Assembly: GCF_003231285.1 (NCBI RefSeq)
Contig: NZ_QKNS01000007.1
Location: forward strand, 303,104 to 367,103
Length of the DNA: 64,000 bases
Reading direction: 5' to 3'
From: Hymenobacter sediminis
Lineage (GTDB): Bacteria > Bacteroidota > Bacteroidia > Cytophagales > Hymenobacteraceae
Shown: piece by piece, positions 26,601-34,714 of the stretch
How positions within the stretch are numbered: the first letter of the stretch is position 1
How the letters are laid out: every line of letters begins with the position of its first letter
Notes under the pieces: model-generated
Database searches by the model: none
What the model was told of the DNA's origin: nothing
Seen by the model: only the letters and a program-made list of their open reading frames with translations
Made by a program: the position numbers and the translations under genes

Positions 26601-26720
26601 GGTGGCTTGTTTTTTGCCACGGCGCTTACCCTGTACGTGGTGCCCGTGATGTACTCGTACTTCGCAACGGCCAAAAAGCACAAACAGCCCGAGGCCGAGC
26701 AGAAGGCCGTAGCTGCCTAA
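23640..26720 (+). CDS. RND multidrug efflux permease (HAE1 family)
   Basis: 1026 residues, the size and internal duplication of AcrB/MdtB-type proton-driven pumps. It begins SLSSTSINRPVLAIVMSLVI (first membrane helix) and has porter-domain repeats (VTEPLEEALNGIQGIKNLTS, DLETAANDVRDKV), the TM4 proton-relay segment VVLAIGLVVDDAIVVLENIY with the DD pair, and the matching second-half helix LVGLVTKNGILIVEFANQ. The DD pair and lack of the metal signature place it with hydrophobic/amphiphilic exporters, not metal pumps. It ejects drugs, bile-like or other amphiphiles across the envelope with the adaptor and TolC partner encoded on either side. Confidence 0.95.
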   Translation: MSLSSTSINRPVLAIVMSLVIVIFGVIGFRYLSVREYPSVDPPIITVSASYTGASADVMQGQVTEPLEEALNGIQGIKNLTSNSRDGRTQITVEFDLDADLETAANDVRDKVSGAQGRLPRDIDPPVVSKANADSQPIVMTYLSSSQRNLLELTDYANNTLKERLQTIPGVSEVRVYGERKYSMRLWLDPVKLSALGVSPVDVQAALTRENVELPSGSVQGEATQLTLRTMGRLSSVEDFNNLIIRQDESSLVRLSDIGYAELYPENDQTIFKVNGVPMVGLAVIPQPGSNQIDIADEFNQRIALYGKDLPKDLVLKPGFDNSVFIRKSINEVEHTIIEAFVLVVIIIFLFLRDWRSTIIPVVAIPVSLVGIFFVMYLMNFSINVLTLLAVVLAIGLVVDDAIVVLENIYSRIEGGEDPKTAAIKGSEEILMAVISTTIVLAAVFLPVVFLTGITGRLFREFGIVVAGSVLISAFVSLTLTPMMCSVLLKRQETHNWFYRKTEPFFEKMIGGYQSSLESFLRNRWMAWLMVVGTGVGIWFFMKTIPSELAPIEDRSRVNINATGPEGASFEFMDAYMTQLTKLAMDTTGEQNLSSVFAVTSPGFGGGSNSGTARVLLLDADERKQTQQALSDKLSAGVKKLTAARTSVSQDQSIGGGGGGLPVQFVIQTQDFDKLRTAVPKFLDAARQDPTFQFVDVNLKFNKPELRVNIDREKAQSLGVSVQSISQTLQSGLSGQRYGYFIREGKQYQIIGQVAREDRSQPLDVRLLSVKNANGELIQLDNVIRLEESSTPPQLYRFNRYNSATFSASLAPGRTLGDGIAAMQAIADKNLNDTFSTELAGASRDFQESSSSLVFAFGLALVLIYLVLAAQFESFRDPVIIMVTVPLALSGALLSLWYFNQTLNLFSQIGIIMLVGLVTKNGILIVEFANQQVENGKDYMTGLIEGATARFRPILMTSLCAILGILPIAVATGAGALSRRAMGIGVVGGLFFATALTLYVVPVMYSYFATAKKHKQPEAEQKAVAA

Positions 26721-26775
26721 CTGTGCCGTATCCTTTTATAATTCAACGCCCTGTTTTCAGCAGCTGATTTCCTTC

Positions 26776-28203
26776 ATGCGTCGTTCTTTTCTTGCTGCTT
26801 TCCTGCTCGCCGCTCCTCTACCCCTGCTGGCTCAGCAACCGGTACTACCCTCGCGCCAGCCTACCACGCAACCGCAAAGCAAACCCCAAACGGAGAAGCC
26901 CGAAACGGTAGCCCCTGCTCCCTTTCTAACCCTGGCAGATGCCATTCGGATGGGGGTTGAGAATAACTATGATATTCGGCTTTCCCGCCAGGATGTGCGC
27001 ATTGCGGAGAACAACGTAACGCGCGGCAACGCCGGTCAGCTGCCTGTGGTGAATGGCAACTTTACGCGCACCTTCAACCGCAACAACCAGCGCCAAGAGT
27101 TCAGCCAGGGCGACCCTCGCATTACCCCTAACGTTTCTACCAAGCAGTTTAACGCCAACATAGCGGCCACCTGGACCATTTTCGATGGCTTAGGAATGTT
27201 CATTGCCTATGATCGGCTGCAGGCCCTGGAGCAAAGCCAGCGCCTGCTCACCCGCGCTACCGTAGAGGAAACCGTAGCCAGCATCACTGATGCCTATTTC
27301 GTGGTGGTGCGCGAATCGGGTAAAATTAATTCCATTGAGGAAGCACTGAAAATCGGGCAGGCCCGGATTGATTTAACCCAGGCTCGCGTAGATGTAGGCG
27401 TCAGCGCCCGGGTAGAAGTGCTGACCGCTCGTGTAGACTACAACGCCGACCGCTCGGTACTGATTCAGCAGCAAGAGGCATTGAGAACGGCCAAAATCAA
27501 CCTCAACAACCTGCTGGGACGTAATCCCAACCTCGATTTTCAGCCCCAGGACTCCATTGTGGTTGCTCAGGACTTGAACCGCGACGCCGTCTTGCAGGCC
27601 ATCCGCCAGAACAACCCCCGCCTGCAGCAGGCCAAAACCAACACGGAGGTAGCCACCTACGACCGGCGGCTGGCGCGCGCCAACCGTTTTCCGCAGATAG
27701 GGCTTACTTCGGGTTATAGCCGCATTAGCAACTTCAACGGTGCTACGTTCCTGCCGGGCACCCGGGAGCTGGGCACAGCCACTACCTTCACCAACGGGTT
27801 CAACTACGGGGTAGTGGCTTCCATTCCGATCTACGATGGGGCCAACCGCACCCGTGCCGAGCAGAACGCCCGCATTGTGGAGGAGCAAAGCCGCCTGCAG
27901 CTCGACCAGACCCAATTGCAGCTAGATGCTGAAGCTGAACAGGCCTGGGCTCAGTATCAAAACCGTTTGGAGTTGCTGGAGCTGGAAGAAGCTAACATTC
28001 TGCTGGCCCGCGAAAACGTGGCCATTGCCCTGGAACGCTACCGCCTGGGGTTGCTTACGCCCATTGCTTTGCGAGAAGCCCAGCGTACCCAGCTCGACGC
28101 CGAAGTGCGCCTGCTTGATATCCGCTACCAGGCCAAGCAAGCCGAAATCGTGCTACGCCGACTCAGCAGTGGCTTAGTGCAGGAGGGAACCGCCCAGCCC
28201 TGA
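26776..28203 (+). CDS. TolC family outer-membrane efflux protein
   Basis: 475 residues: signal peptide (RRSFLAAFLLAAPLPLLAQ), a Pro/Gln/Thr-rich linker, then two TolC repeats of strand-helix-strand organisation (LADAIRMGVENNYDIRLSRQ at the first helix; YDGANRTRAEQNARIVEEQS beginning the second). It forms the trimeric outer-membrane channel for the preceding pump. The gene follows the permease by 55 bp and closes the operon. Confidence 0.93.
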   Translation: MRRSFLAAFLLAAPLPLLAQQPVLPSRQPTTQPQSKPQTEKPETVAPAPFLTLADAIRMGVENNYDIRLSRQDVRIAENNVTRGNAGQLPVVNGNFTRTFNRNNQRQEFSQGDPRITPNVSTKQFNANIAATWTIFDGLGMFIAYDRLQALEQSQRLLTRATVEETVASITDAYFVVVRESGKINSIEEALKIGQARIDLTQARVDVGVSARVEVLTARVDYNADRSVLIQQQEALRTAKINLNNLLGRNPNLDFQPQDSIVVAQDLNRDAVLQAIRQNNPRLQQAKTNTEVATYDRRLARANRFPQIGLTSGYSRISNFNGATFLPGTRELGTATTFTNGFNYGVVASIPIYDGANRTRAEQNARIVEEQSRLQLDQTQLQLDAEAEQAWAQYQNRLELLELEEANILLARENVAIALERYRLGLLTPIALREAQRTQLDAEVRLLDIRYQAKQAEIVLRRLSSGLVQEGTAQP

Positions 28204-28247
28204 TTTGCGGTTTACTTTGCATACCAAGCAACACTGTATTTCGCCCT

Positions 28248-28673
28248 ATGAACTCTGCACCAGCTTCTTCTTGTGCTGATTTTCTGGACCTCGGCTACCG
28301 TGCAGATATTAAGGTACTGACAGTACGCTGGCTGCGCTCAGTATCGCGAGAGGAGTTACAGGCTGGCTTTGAACAGGCCCGTCAGTTGAGCGTGGAGCAA
28401 GGGGCAACCCACTGGTTAGTAGACGTGCGCCGCCGTACCTCGCTTGATGCGGTTTCGTCGGCTTGGGTGGCTCGGGATTTTTTGCCTACAGTTGCCCGTG
28501 GGTTGGGCAGCAGATTAATGATTGCCTATCTTCTATCACCGGCGCGGGAGGCTGTTCTGCGGATTGACCCTGGTATGCGGGCAGCGACGGATGCAGCCCT
28601 AGACCCCGCTCAGCCCTATTCCCTTCGGACTTTTATGGATGAAGGACCAGCTGTATCCTGGTTACTGGCGTAG
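28248..28673 (+). CDS. STAS/SpoIIAA-like hypothetical protein, copy 2
   Basis: 141 residues, soluble. Diverged paralogue of the protein at 3596: DIKVLTVRWLRSVSREELQAGFEQA, ATHWLVDVRRRTSLDAVSSAWV, RLMIAYLLSPAREAVL and a C-terminal FMDEGPAVSWLLA follow the same strand-helix order. Function unknown. It lies 44 bp after the TolC gene, so read-through from the efflux operon is possible, but no functional link is implied by the sequence. Confidence 0.6.
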   Translation: MNSAPASSCADFLDLGYRADIKVLTVRWLRSVSREELQAGFEQARQLSVEQGATHWLVDVRRRTSLDAVSSAWVARDFLPTVARGLGSRLMIAYLLSPAREAVLRIDPGMRAATDAALDPAQPYSLRTFMDEGPAVSWLLA

Positions 28674-28876
28674 TTGGTGCCGTCAAGCAATGCTTCTTCT
28701 GGCTTTGCACTGGCAGGAGGGGGTAGGAAGAACTAGCTAATTTCCCTAATCGAGAAACCGCTTACCTCCCCAAAGTGCTTTTTCGCTGGGAAAATACTCT
28801 TGCACAACGAAGATATTCCATAAGCGGGAAGCTCAACGGTAGTTTTGTTTCATCAACAACTCTACCCCTGTTGCAC

Positions 28877-29053
28877 ATGCTGACTGCTCTTCGCCTGACG
28901 CTTGTTCTTTTTGCGCTATCCTGCTGCTTACCTTCTGAATCAACCGCCTCCGCGCTGCGCGGGCGAGGCCTACTGCCAGCCGTGCGGGCCAAGGTGAAAG
29001 GGCAGCGCCATGTGCACCGTCCGAACTACCGCATTTACCGCCCAGGCCGCTAG
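28877..29053 (+). CDS. Small basic secreted peptide, hypothetical
   Basis: 58 residues from ATG 28877, starting a signal peptide (LTALRLTLVLFALSCCLPSES). The mature part is a ~30-residue Arg/Lys/Tyr-rich peptide ending HRPNYRIYRPGR. Peptides with this layout (signal plus basic RxYRPxR tail) recur in Cytophagales genomes without known function. The start is chosen because upstream codons of the open frame lack any signal-like pattern. It is between two hairpins and would be its own unit. Confidence 0.5.
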   Translation: MLTALRLTLVLFALSCCLPSESTASALRGRGLLPAVRAKVKGQRHVHRPNYRIYRPGR

Positions 29054-29068
29054 CGGCTACTCCTGCTC

Positions 29069-29146
29069 TAACGCCAGTCGCCCCGGCGGGTGCAGTGCCC
29101 CTACCCTACTGGATAGCGCCTGCTCTGGCTGGGGCGACTGGCATTA
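29069..29146. terminator. Long-loop inverted repeat between convergent genes
   Basis: TAACGCCAGTCGCCCC (29069-29084) pairs with GGGGCGACTGGCATTA (29131-29146), one mismatch, around a 46-nt loop. It separates the converging genes at 28877 and 29176 and could end both. Confidence 0.6.
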
Positions 29147-29175
29147 GCACCGACACAAAACCTGGTTTCAGTGGC

Positions 29176-30441
29176 TTACTTCACTGGCGCTACCCGGAGC
29201 TGCTCTAGCGCCGCCAGCGTTTCCCGGCGCTTCTCCTTTTCTTTCTCGTCTTCGTCCACAGGTTCTTTGCCCGGCGTGCTAAAAAAGGTCAGGAGGTGCT
29301 GCTGCTGGTTGGCGGTCAGATGATCAAATTTCTTATCGGCCAGCTTCCGCAACCACTCCCCGTAAGTTTCATCGGTAAGAGCGTATTCGCCTAGCTTGGT
29401 AGGTTTGCCTGTATCAAAGTCGGCGTTAGGTAGGCGCGGGGCAATGGCCGTCGTGTCGATTGGCTCCTGCTCCAGCAAACTGCAATAGTTGCGCTGCACG
29501 TCCTGAAAGCTGGCCCGGAATAGCTTCTGCGCTTCAGGCGTCGGCAATTTGAAGGCAAAAGGCCGTAGCGGCCCAATTTTAGGCAGTACTCGCACAAAGT
29601 AAGACAGCACGCGGGCACCAGTACCGGGGTGTTCGTAATCGGTACCGTAGCGCTTGCGGTACTCCCGCTCACTTTCCTTGTACACGTACTCGCGGCGACG
29701 GGCCTGAGGGCTTAACTGGCGAATTTCTTTCTTCTGTGACTGCCAGGCAGCCCGACTGGCAATAGGAATGAGGCTGCGTACAGCAAACCGGAAGGAGCTA
29801 ATGGCCAGATCCACGTTGAACACCACTTGCCCCAACTCCAGCCCGTAGGTTTTCAGGAATGCCCGCTCCAGCACTGGCTTGCTCACCTGAAAACCGATGT
29901 AGCGTTGGTAGTCGGCGGTGCGGTAGCGGCCAGCAGCCACCTGCACTACATCGAATGCAAACTCCAACTGGGTGTGCTGAATGGGCGCTTCCTCGTAAGT
30001 AATAACGTCGCCGAACTTGGCTTTCAGCTCCGGGTACACGCTGGGCATGGCGCGGTTAGTGCCCTCAGGATGGCCGTGAATGTCGGCGGCGTAGTGCGCC
30101 AGGGCTCCTAGGGCAAAAGCGTATTCGTTGCGGTCGTGGGCTTCATCGAGGAGGTTGCGCACGAAGTCGCCGGAGCGCACGTAGTGAGTCAGGTTGGTAA
30201 ACAGCTCCGATCCGAAAGGGTAGTAGCCCATATCCTGCAGAATGGAACCGCCGTAAGCGTAGCTTTTCGCTTCGTTCTGCTCCTGCTCAGTGGCGCCAGG
30301 GTAGCGGCGTTGCAGCAGCGGAAGCAAGCAGCGGGTCCAGCTGGAATCCACGTTGGCCTGGTGAGTAAGCACGGAGTAGGCCGCCGCCGGCTGCGCGGTC
30401 AGTCCCAGCAGAACCGCCACGCTGAATATCCATTTCAGCAT
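29176..30441 (-). CDS. Zinc-dependent phospholipase C-like protein, secreted, second copy
   Basis: 421 residues from the ATG complement 30439-30441, at the start of a signal peptide (LKWIFSVAVLLGLTAQPAAA); three codons upstream a TTG is possible but less likely. The mature N-terminus AYSVLTHQANVDSSW and the central LGALAHYAADIHGHPEGTN (HxxxDxH) match the zinc-dependent phospholipase C superfamily. It is only distantly similar to the product at 9683. A charged C-terminal segment (EPVDEDEKEKEKRRETLAAL) follows the domain. Substrate unknown; likely periplasmic or secreted. Confidence 0.82.
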   Translation of the reverse strand: MLKWIFSVAVLLGLTAQPAAAYSVLTHQANVDSSWTRCLLPLLQRRYPGATEQEQNEAKSYAYGGSILQDMGYYPFGSELFTNLTHYVRSGDFVRNLLDEAHDRNEYAFALGALAHYAADIHGHPEGTNRAMPSVYPELKAKFGDVITYEEAPIQHTQLEFAFDVVQVAAGRYRTADYQRYIGFQVSKPVLERAFLKTYGLELGQVVFNVDLAISSFRFAVRSLIPIASRAAWQSQKKEIRQLSPQARRREYVYKESEREYRKRYGTDYEHPGTGARVLSYFVRVLPKIGPLRPFAFKLPTPEAQKLFRASFQDVQRNYCSLLEQEPIDTTAIAPRLPNADFDTGKPTKLGEYALTDETYGEWLRKLADKKFDHLTANQQQHLLTFFSTPGKEPVDEDEKEKEKRRETLAALEQLRVAPVK

Positions 30442-30710
30442 AAGAAACAAGGCTGGGCTGGGAAAAATAGCTCAACCGCAAGCCCTGCCTTTACGCGGCT
30501 CTGCTAGCCATGGTTGTAGCTACACGGGTGCTCTTTACCACAGGCCCGCCAGGAAGTTATTTTCGTTTAACTTCTCCTACCCCTCCAGAATCTGCGAAGG
30601 TGCAGCAGTCGGTTATTTTTCGGCGGACCTGAAATCATACTAATTCCAAATTTGTGGCTGAGGTGCGTTTTACTGAACAACTCCCTGCCAGAGGAGTTAC
30701 CTTTGCTGTG

Positions 30711-31127
30711 ATGAAACCCGTGGTGGCCTTCTTTCTGGGAATTCTGATGCTCGTTAGCGGCCTAGTGCCCCAGAACGACCTATCGGAGCTGCGGAAGCTG
30801 CCGGAGCTGGCCCAGCACTACCGCTACCACCGCGCTTTGGCCGGGGGCACCCTCTCGCCCTTAGCATTTTTAGTCCTCCACTACGGACCCCACGGCGCCG
30901 ACCACCGCCGCCACCCCTACTCTGAGCGCGACGAGCAGGACCACCACAAGCTACCCCTGGAGCAGCATCACCACGACTGTGTAGTGGTGAGCTTTGTGCT
31001 GCCCACGGGCCGCATTCTGCCGCCCCCGCCCCTGCAAAGCTGGCCTACCCCCGACTATCATGTCATGGCCGGACCGCTTTACACGTTCAGCGTTAGCCAG
31101 TCGCTGTTGCAGCCGCCTCGAGCTTAA
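30711..31127 (+). CDS. His-rich hypothetical protein ahead of metal efflux genes
   Basis: 138 residues from ATG 30711, with an N-terminal hydrophobic segment (VVAFFLGILMLVSGLVPQ) that is a signal peptide or anchor. The middle is rich in metal-binding residues: HYGPHGADHRRHPYSERDEQ and DHHKLPLEQHHHDC. I do not recognise a named family. Position directly upstream of the CzcA-type operon, plus the His clusters, suggests a periplasmic metal-binding or sensing accessory. The upstream frame (MAEVRFTEQL...) is open but not signal-like. Confidence 0.65.
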   Translation: MKPVVAFFLGILMLVSGLVPQNDLSELRKLPELAQHYRYHRALAGGTLSPLAFLVLHYGPHGADHRRHPYSERDEQDHHKLPLEQHHHDCVVVSFVLPTGRILPPPPLQSWPTPDYHVMAGPLYTFSVSQSLLQPPRA

Positions 31128-31228
31128 GTTTCCCCAAGCCCCTGGGCGCAGTGCGTCCGGCCGCTACCCCCGTTGCGTTGCGCAACCCTTCTTTCCTTCT
31201 GCTGATTTTGCCTTCATCGTATCAGTGT

Positions 31229-31250
31229 CGAGACGTGTATTCGCGTCTTG
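31229..31250. repeat. Small hairpin upstream of metal efflux permease
   Basis: CGAGACG-TGTATTCG-CGTCTTG (one G-T pair) in the 226-bp gap before the permease start. It could be a regulator site or a remnant repeat; no further support. Confidence 0.35.
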
Positions 31251-31353
31251 GCGCGTGCTGATGGTGTTATAACCGCGTAGCGTCAATCGTACTGAGATTG
31301 TAGTACGAGTATGCGGCACTACAACCCACGGAGGCAGCTCTTTTCTTCTCTCT

Positions 31354-34300
31354 ATGCTTTCCCGTATTATCCGGGCCAGCATCCACAACAAGCTGTTTGT
31401 GGTGCTGATGCTGGTGGCACTGGTAGGTTGGGGCGGCTACTCGGCCGCTCACCTGCCCCTCGATGCCATTCCCGACGTTACCAACAACCAGGTTCAGGTT
31501 ATCACCCAGAGTCCCGCGCTAGCCGCCCAGGAGGTAGAGCAACTGCTCACGATTCCGCTGGAGCTGAGCTTGCGCACTATTCCGGGTGTTACGGAAATCA
31601 GGTCTACGTCCCGCTTCGGGCTTTCGGTGATTACCGTGGTCTTCGAAGACGACATTAGCACCCTGCAAACCCGGCAGCTGGTAGCCGAAAAGCTGCGCAC
31701 CGCCGAAGCCGACCTGGGTGCAGGCCTCGGCCGCCCCGAAATGGCCCCCATCACCACTGGCCTTGGTGAAATCTACCAGTACAGCATTGGCATCAAACCT
31801 GGCTACGAGAAGAAATTTTCGCTGGCCAAGCTGCGCGAAGTGCAAGACTGGATAGTGAAGCGGCAATTGGCGGGCGTACCGGGGGTAGTAGATGTCAGCA
31901 GCTTCGGGGGCTACGTGCGCCAATACGAGGTAAGCGTGAACCCGGAGCGCCTCAACGCCAGCGGCGTAACCATGGGCGAGCTGTTTGCGGCCCTGGAAGC
32001 CGGCAACGCCAACACCGGCGGCTCCTACCTGGAGCGCGGCCACAATGCCTATTTTATCCGGGGCGAAGGCCGCGCTACCTCTTTGCAGGACGTGGGCAGC
32101 ATGGTCATCAAGCAGGTAAACAACGTGCCCCTGCTGGTGCGCGACGTGGCCAACGTGCGCTTCGGCCATTCAGTGCGCTACGGGGCCATGACCTTTAATG
32201 GCAAGGGCGAAACCGTGGGCGGCATTGTGCTGATGCTAAAAGGAGCTTCGTCGGAGCAGACGATTAAGGGCGTGAAGGCGCGGGTAGAGGAAATCAACCG
32301 TCAGCTTCCCGAGGGCCTCTACGTGCGTCCCTTCCTCGACCGGACCAAGCTGGTAGACACGGCCATTCATACCGTTGCCAAAAACCTGATTGAAGGCGGC
32401 GTGATTGTGATGGTGGTGCTGCTGGTGCTGCTGGGCAACTGGCGCGCCGGGCTGGTAGTGGCCTCCATGATTCCGCTGTGTATGCTATTTGCGCTGGGCT
32501 TGATGAGCACGTTCGGCGTATCGGCAAACCTGATGAGCCTGGGCGCCCTGGATTTCGGGCTGATTGTGGATGGCGCCGTGATTATTGTGGAAGCCATGAT
32601 TTTCCACCTCGTGCACTTCAGTAGCAAAGCCGAGCACGAAACCATGGACCAGGTGGCCGAAACGGCTGCTACCCGCATGATGCGCTCGGCTTTGTTCGGT
32701 CAGCTCATTATCCTGATTGTGTACCTGCCTATCCTGGCCCTCACCGGCATCGAGGGCAAAATGTTCCGCCCCATGGCCCTGACGGTGAGCTTCGCCATTG
32801 TGGGGGCCATGCTCCTGTGCCTGACCTACGTGCCGGCTGTATCAGCATGGGCGTTGCGCAAGGATATCAAGGAGGAAGGTACCCTGGCCGACCGCATCAT
32901 GAAGTTTCTGTACCGTGGCTACCGCCCCATCATTCACGGGGCCTTGCGCCTGCGCGGGTGGGTAGCCGGCGCGGCCGTAGGGTTGCTGGTGCTGGCGGGG
33001 GTAGTATTTGCGGGCATGGGTGGGGAGTTTATCCCGCAGCTGGATGAGGGCGACTTTGCCGTGTACGTGGGGCTGCCGCCGGGCTCTTCTCTGGCGCAGA
33101 GCATTGCCACTACTACCAAAGTGCAACGTATTATCCTCGACAAGTTTCCGGAAGTAGAGCAGGTAGTCAGCAAAATCGGCACCTCCGAAATTCCGACTGA
33201 CCCCATGAGTCTGGAAGATTCCGACCAGATTGTGGTGCTCAAACCCCAGGCCGAGTGGTCCTCGGCAGGCTCGCGCGAGGAACTAGCCGGCAAGATGAGT
33301 GAGGCTCTGGCCAGCGTGCCCGGCGTGAGTCTGGAATTTCAGCAGCCCATTCAGATGCGCTTCAACGAGCTGATTTCGGGGGTAAAGTCTGATATCAGCA
33401 TCAAGATTTACGGCGACGACCTGGGCCTGCTCTTCGACAAAGCCAACGAAGCCGCCGCCCTTATCCGGCCTCTGCCGGGGGTAGGCGACTTGAAGGTGGA
33501 GCAGATTGCGGCCCTGCCTCAACTGCGCGTAACCTACAACCGCAGCAAAATGGCCCAATATGGACTGCGTGTTTCTGACTTGAACACACTGTTGCGCGCC
33601 TCTTTTGCCGGCGACGTAGCGGGGCAGGTGTACGAAGGTGAGCGGCGCTACGACTTGGTGGTACGCCTCGACAGCCTCAACCGCCGGAGCATCCAAGATT
33701 TGCGCGCCCTCTACGTCGATCTACCCAACGGCGAGAAAGTACCTCTGGAGGAAGTAGCCGCCGTGGACTTCCGCAACGCCCCCATTCAAGTATCCCGCGA
33801 CGATGCCCGTCGCCGCATCAACATTGGCGTGAATGTGCGTAACCGCGACGTGGAAAGCCTGGTGACGGATATTCAGCAGCAGCTCAATGCCAAGTTGAAA
33901 CTGCCTGAAGGCTACTCGCTCAAGTACGGTGGGCAGTTCGAGAATCTGCAGCAGGCGAAGTCGCGCCTGGCGGTGGCCGTGCCAGTGGCGCTCCTGCTGA
34001 TTTTCGTATTGCTTTACCTGTCCTTTCACTCTGTCAAGCAGGCCCTGCTGATTTTCACGGGTATTCCGCTGGCGGCCATTGGCGGTATTCTGGCTCTGTG
34101 GATGCGCGGCATGCCGTTTAGCATTTCGGCGGGGGTAGGATTTATTGCCTTGTTTGGGGTAGCGGTACTGAACGGCATCGTACTGGTAGCCAGCATCAAC
34201 GAGCTGGCCTTGGTAGGGATTACATCAGTGCGCGAGCGGGTGCTGAAAGCTACTGCCGAGCGGTTCCGGCCGGTGCTGCTGACGGCGGCGGTGGCTTCCC

Positions 34301-34515
34301 TGGGGTTCCTGCCCATGGCCCTGAGCAACTCGGGCGGCGCGGAGGTGCAGAAGCCGCTGGCAACGGTGGTTATCGGTGGGCTGATTTCGGCTACTCTGCT
34401 TACGCTGGTGGTGCTGCCCGTGCTCTATACCTTTTTCACGAAAGACGGCGAGGCCAGCCCCGTGGAATCAACCCCGGAAGCCCTGGCCGATGCCCGCGAG
34501 AATCATGAGCTGTAA
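31354..34515 (+). CDS. czcA: Heavy-metal efflux RND permease (CzcA-like)
   Basis: 1053 residues. A proton-driven inner-membrane pump of the HME group: N-terminal SRIIRASIHNKLFVVLMLVAL, the HME hallmark LPLDAIPDVTNNQVQVITQS, and TM4 with DFGLIVDGAVIIVEAM (D400, D406). That DFGxxxDGAxxxxE signature is typical of the divalent-cation (Co/Zn/Cd/Ni) HME1 subgroup, not the copper/silver CusA type. Second-half repeats and the last helix (VVIGGLISATLLTLVVLPVL) are intact. It works with the TolC-type and adaptor genes that follow (order permease-channel-adaptor). Confidence 0.92.
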   Translation: MLSRIIRASIHNKLFVVLMLVALVGWGGYSAAHLPLDAIPDVTNNQVQVITQSPALAAQEVEQLLTIPLELSLRTIPGVTEIRSTSRFGLSVITVVFEDDISTLQTRQLVAEKLRTAEADLGAGLGRPEMAPITTGLGEIYQYSIGIKPGYEKKFSLAKLREVQDWIVKRQLAGVPGVVDVSSFGGYVRQYEVSVNPERLNASGVTMGELFAALEAGNANTGGSYLERGHNAYFIRGEGRATSLQDVGSMVIKQVNNVPLLVRDVANVRFGHSVRYGAMTFNGKGETVGGIVLMLKGASSEQTIKGVKARVEEINRQLPEGLYVRPFLDRTKLVDTAIHTVAKNLIEGGVIVMVVLLVLLGNWRAGLVVASMIPLCMLFALGLMSTFGVSANLMSLGALDFGLIVDGAVIIVEAMIFHLVHFSSKAEHETMDQVAETAATRMMRSALFGQLIILIVYLPILALTGIEGKMFRPMALTVSFAIVGAMLLCLTYVPAVSAWALRKDIKEEGTLADRIMKFLYRGYRPIIHGALRLRGWVAGAAVGLLVLAGVVFAGMGGEFIPQLDEGDFAVYVGLPPGSSLAQSIATTTKVQRIILDKFPEVEQVVSKIGTSEIPTDPMSLEDSDQIVVLKPQAEWSSAGSREELAGKMSEALASVPGVSLEFQQPIQMRFNELISGVKSDISIKIYGDDLGLLFDKANEAAALIRPLPGVGDLKVEQIAALPQLRVTYNRSKMAQYGLRVSDLNTLLRASFAGDVAGQVYEGERRYDLVVRLDSLNRRSIQDLRALYVDLPNGEKVPLEEVAAVDFRNAPIQVSRDDARRRINIGVNVRNRDVESLVTDIQQQLNAKLKLPEGYSLKYGGQFENLQQAKSRLAVAVPVALLLIFVLLYLSFHSVKQALLIFTGIPLAAIGGILALWMRGMPFSISAGVGFIALFGVAVLNGIVLVASINELALVGITSVRERVLKATAERFRPVLLTAAVASLGFLPMALSNSGGAEVQKPLATVVIGGLISATLLTLVVLPVLYTFFTKDGEASPVESTPEALADARENHEL

Positions 34516-34714
34516 GCCCATCTGCTTCGGTCCGGCAAAGGTGTCTTACTGGCTGACGCCCGCCCCATGCGCGCCGAAAGAATTGTATTCGCCTACTCCC
34601 TGCAGCCTGCCCAACCTGCTCGTCAAGCATCAGCAATATCAATTGGCCAGACGGCTCCGCCTTCGGACCGAGGCAGCTATCAAGCGGCACGTTGGCACCA
34701 CTTTGCTCTGGAAT

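Noticed and set aside
31229..31250. Regulator site for the metal efflux operon
   Set aside because: Only a 7-bp stem with a G-T pair, and no regulator gene nearby; kept as a low-confidence repeat only.
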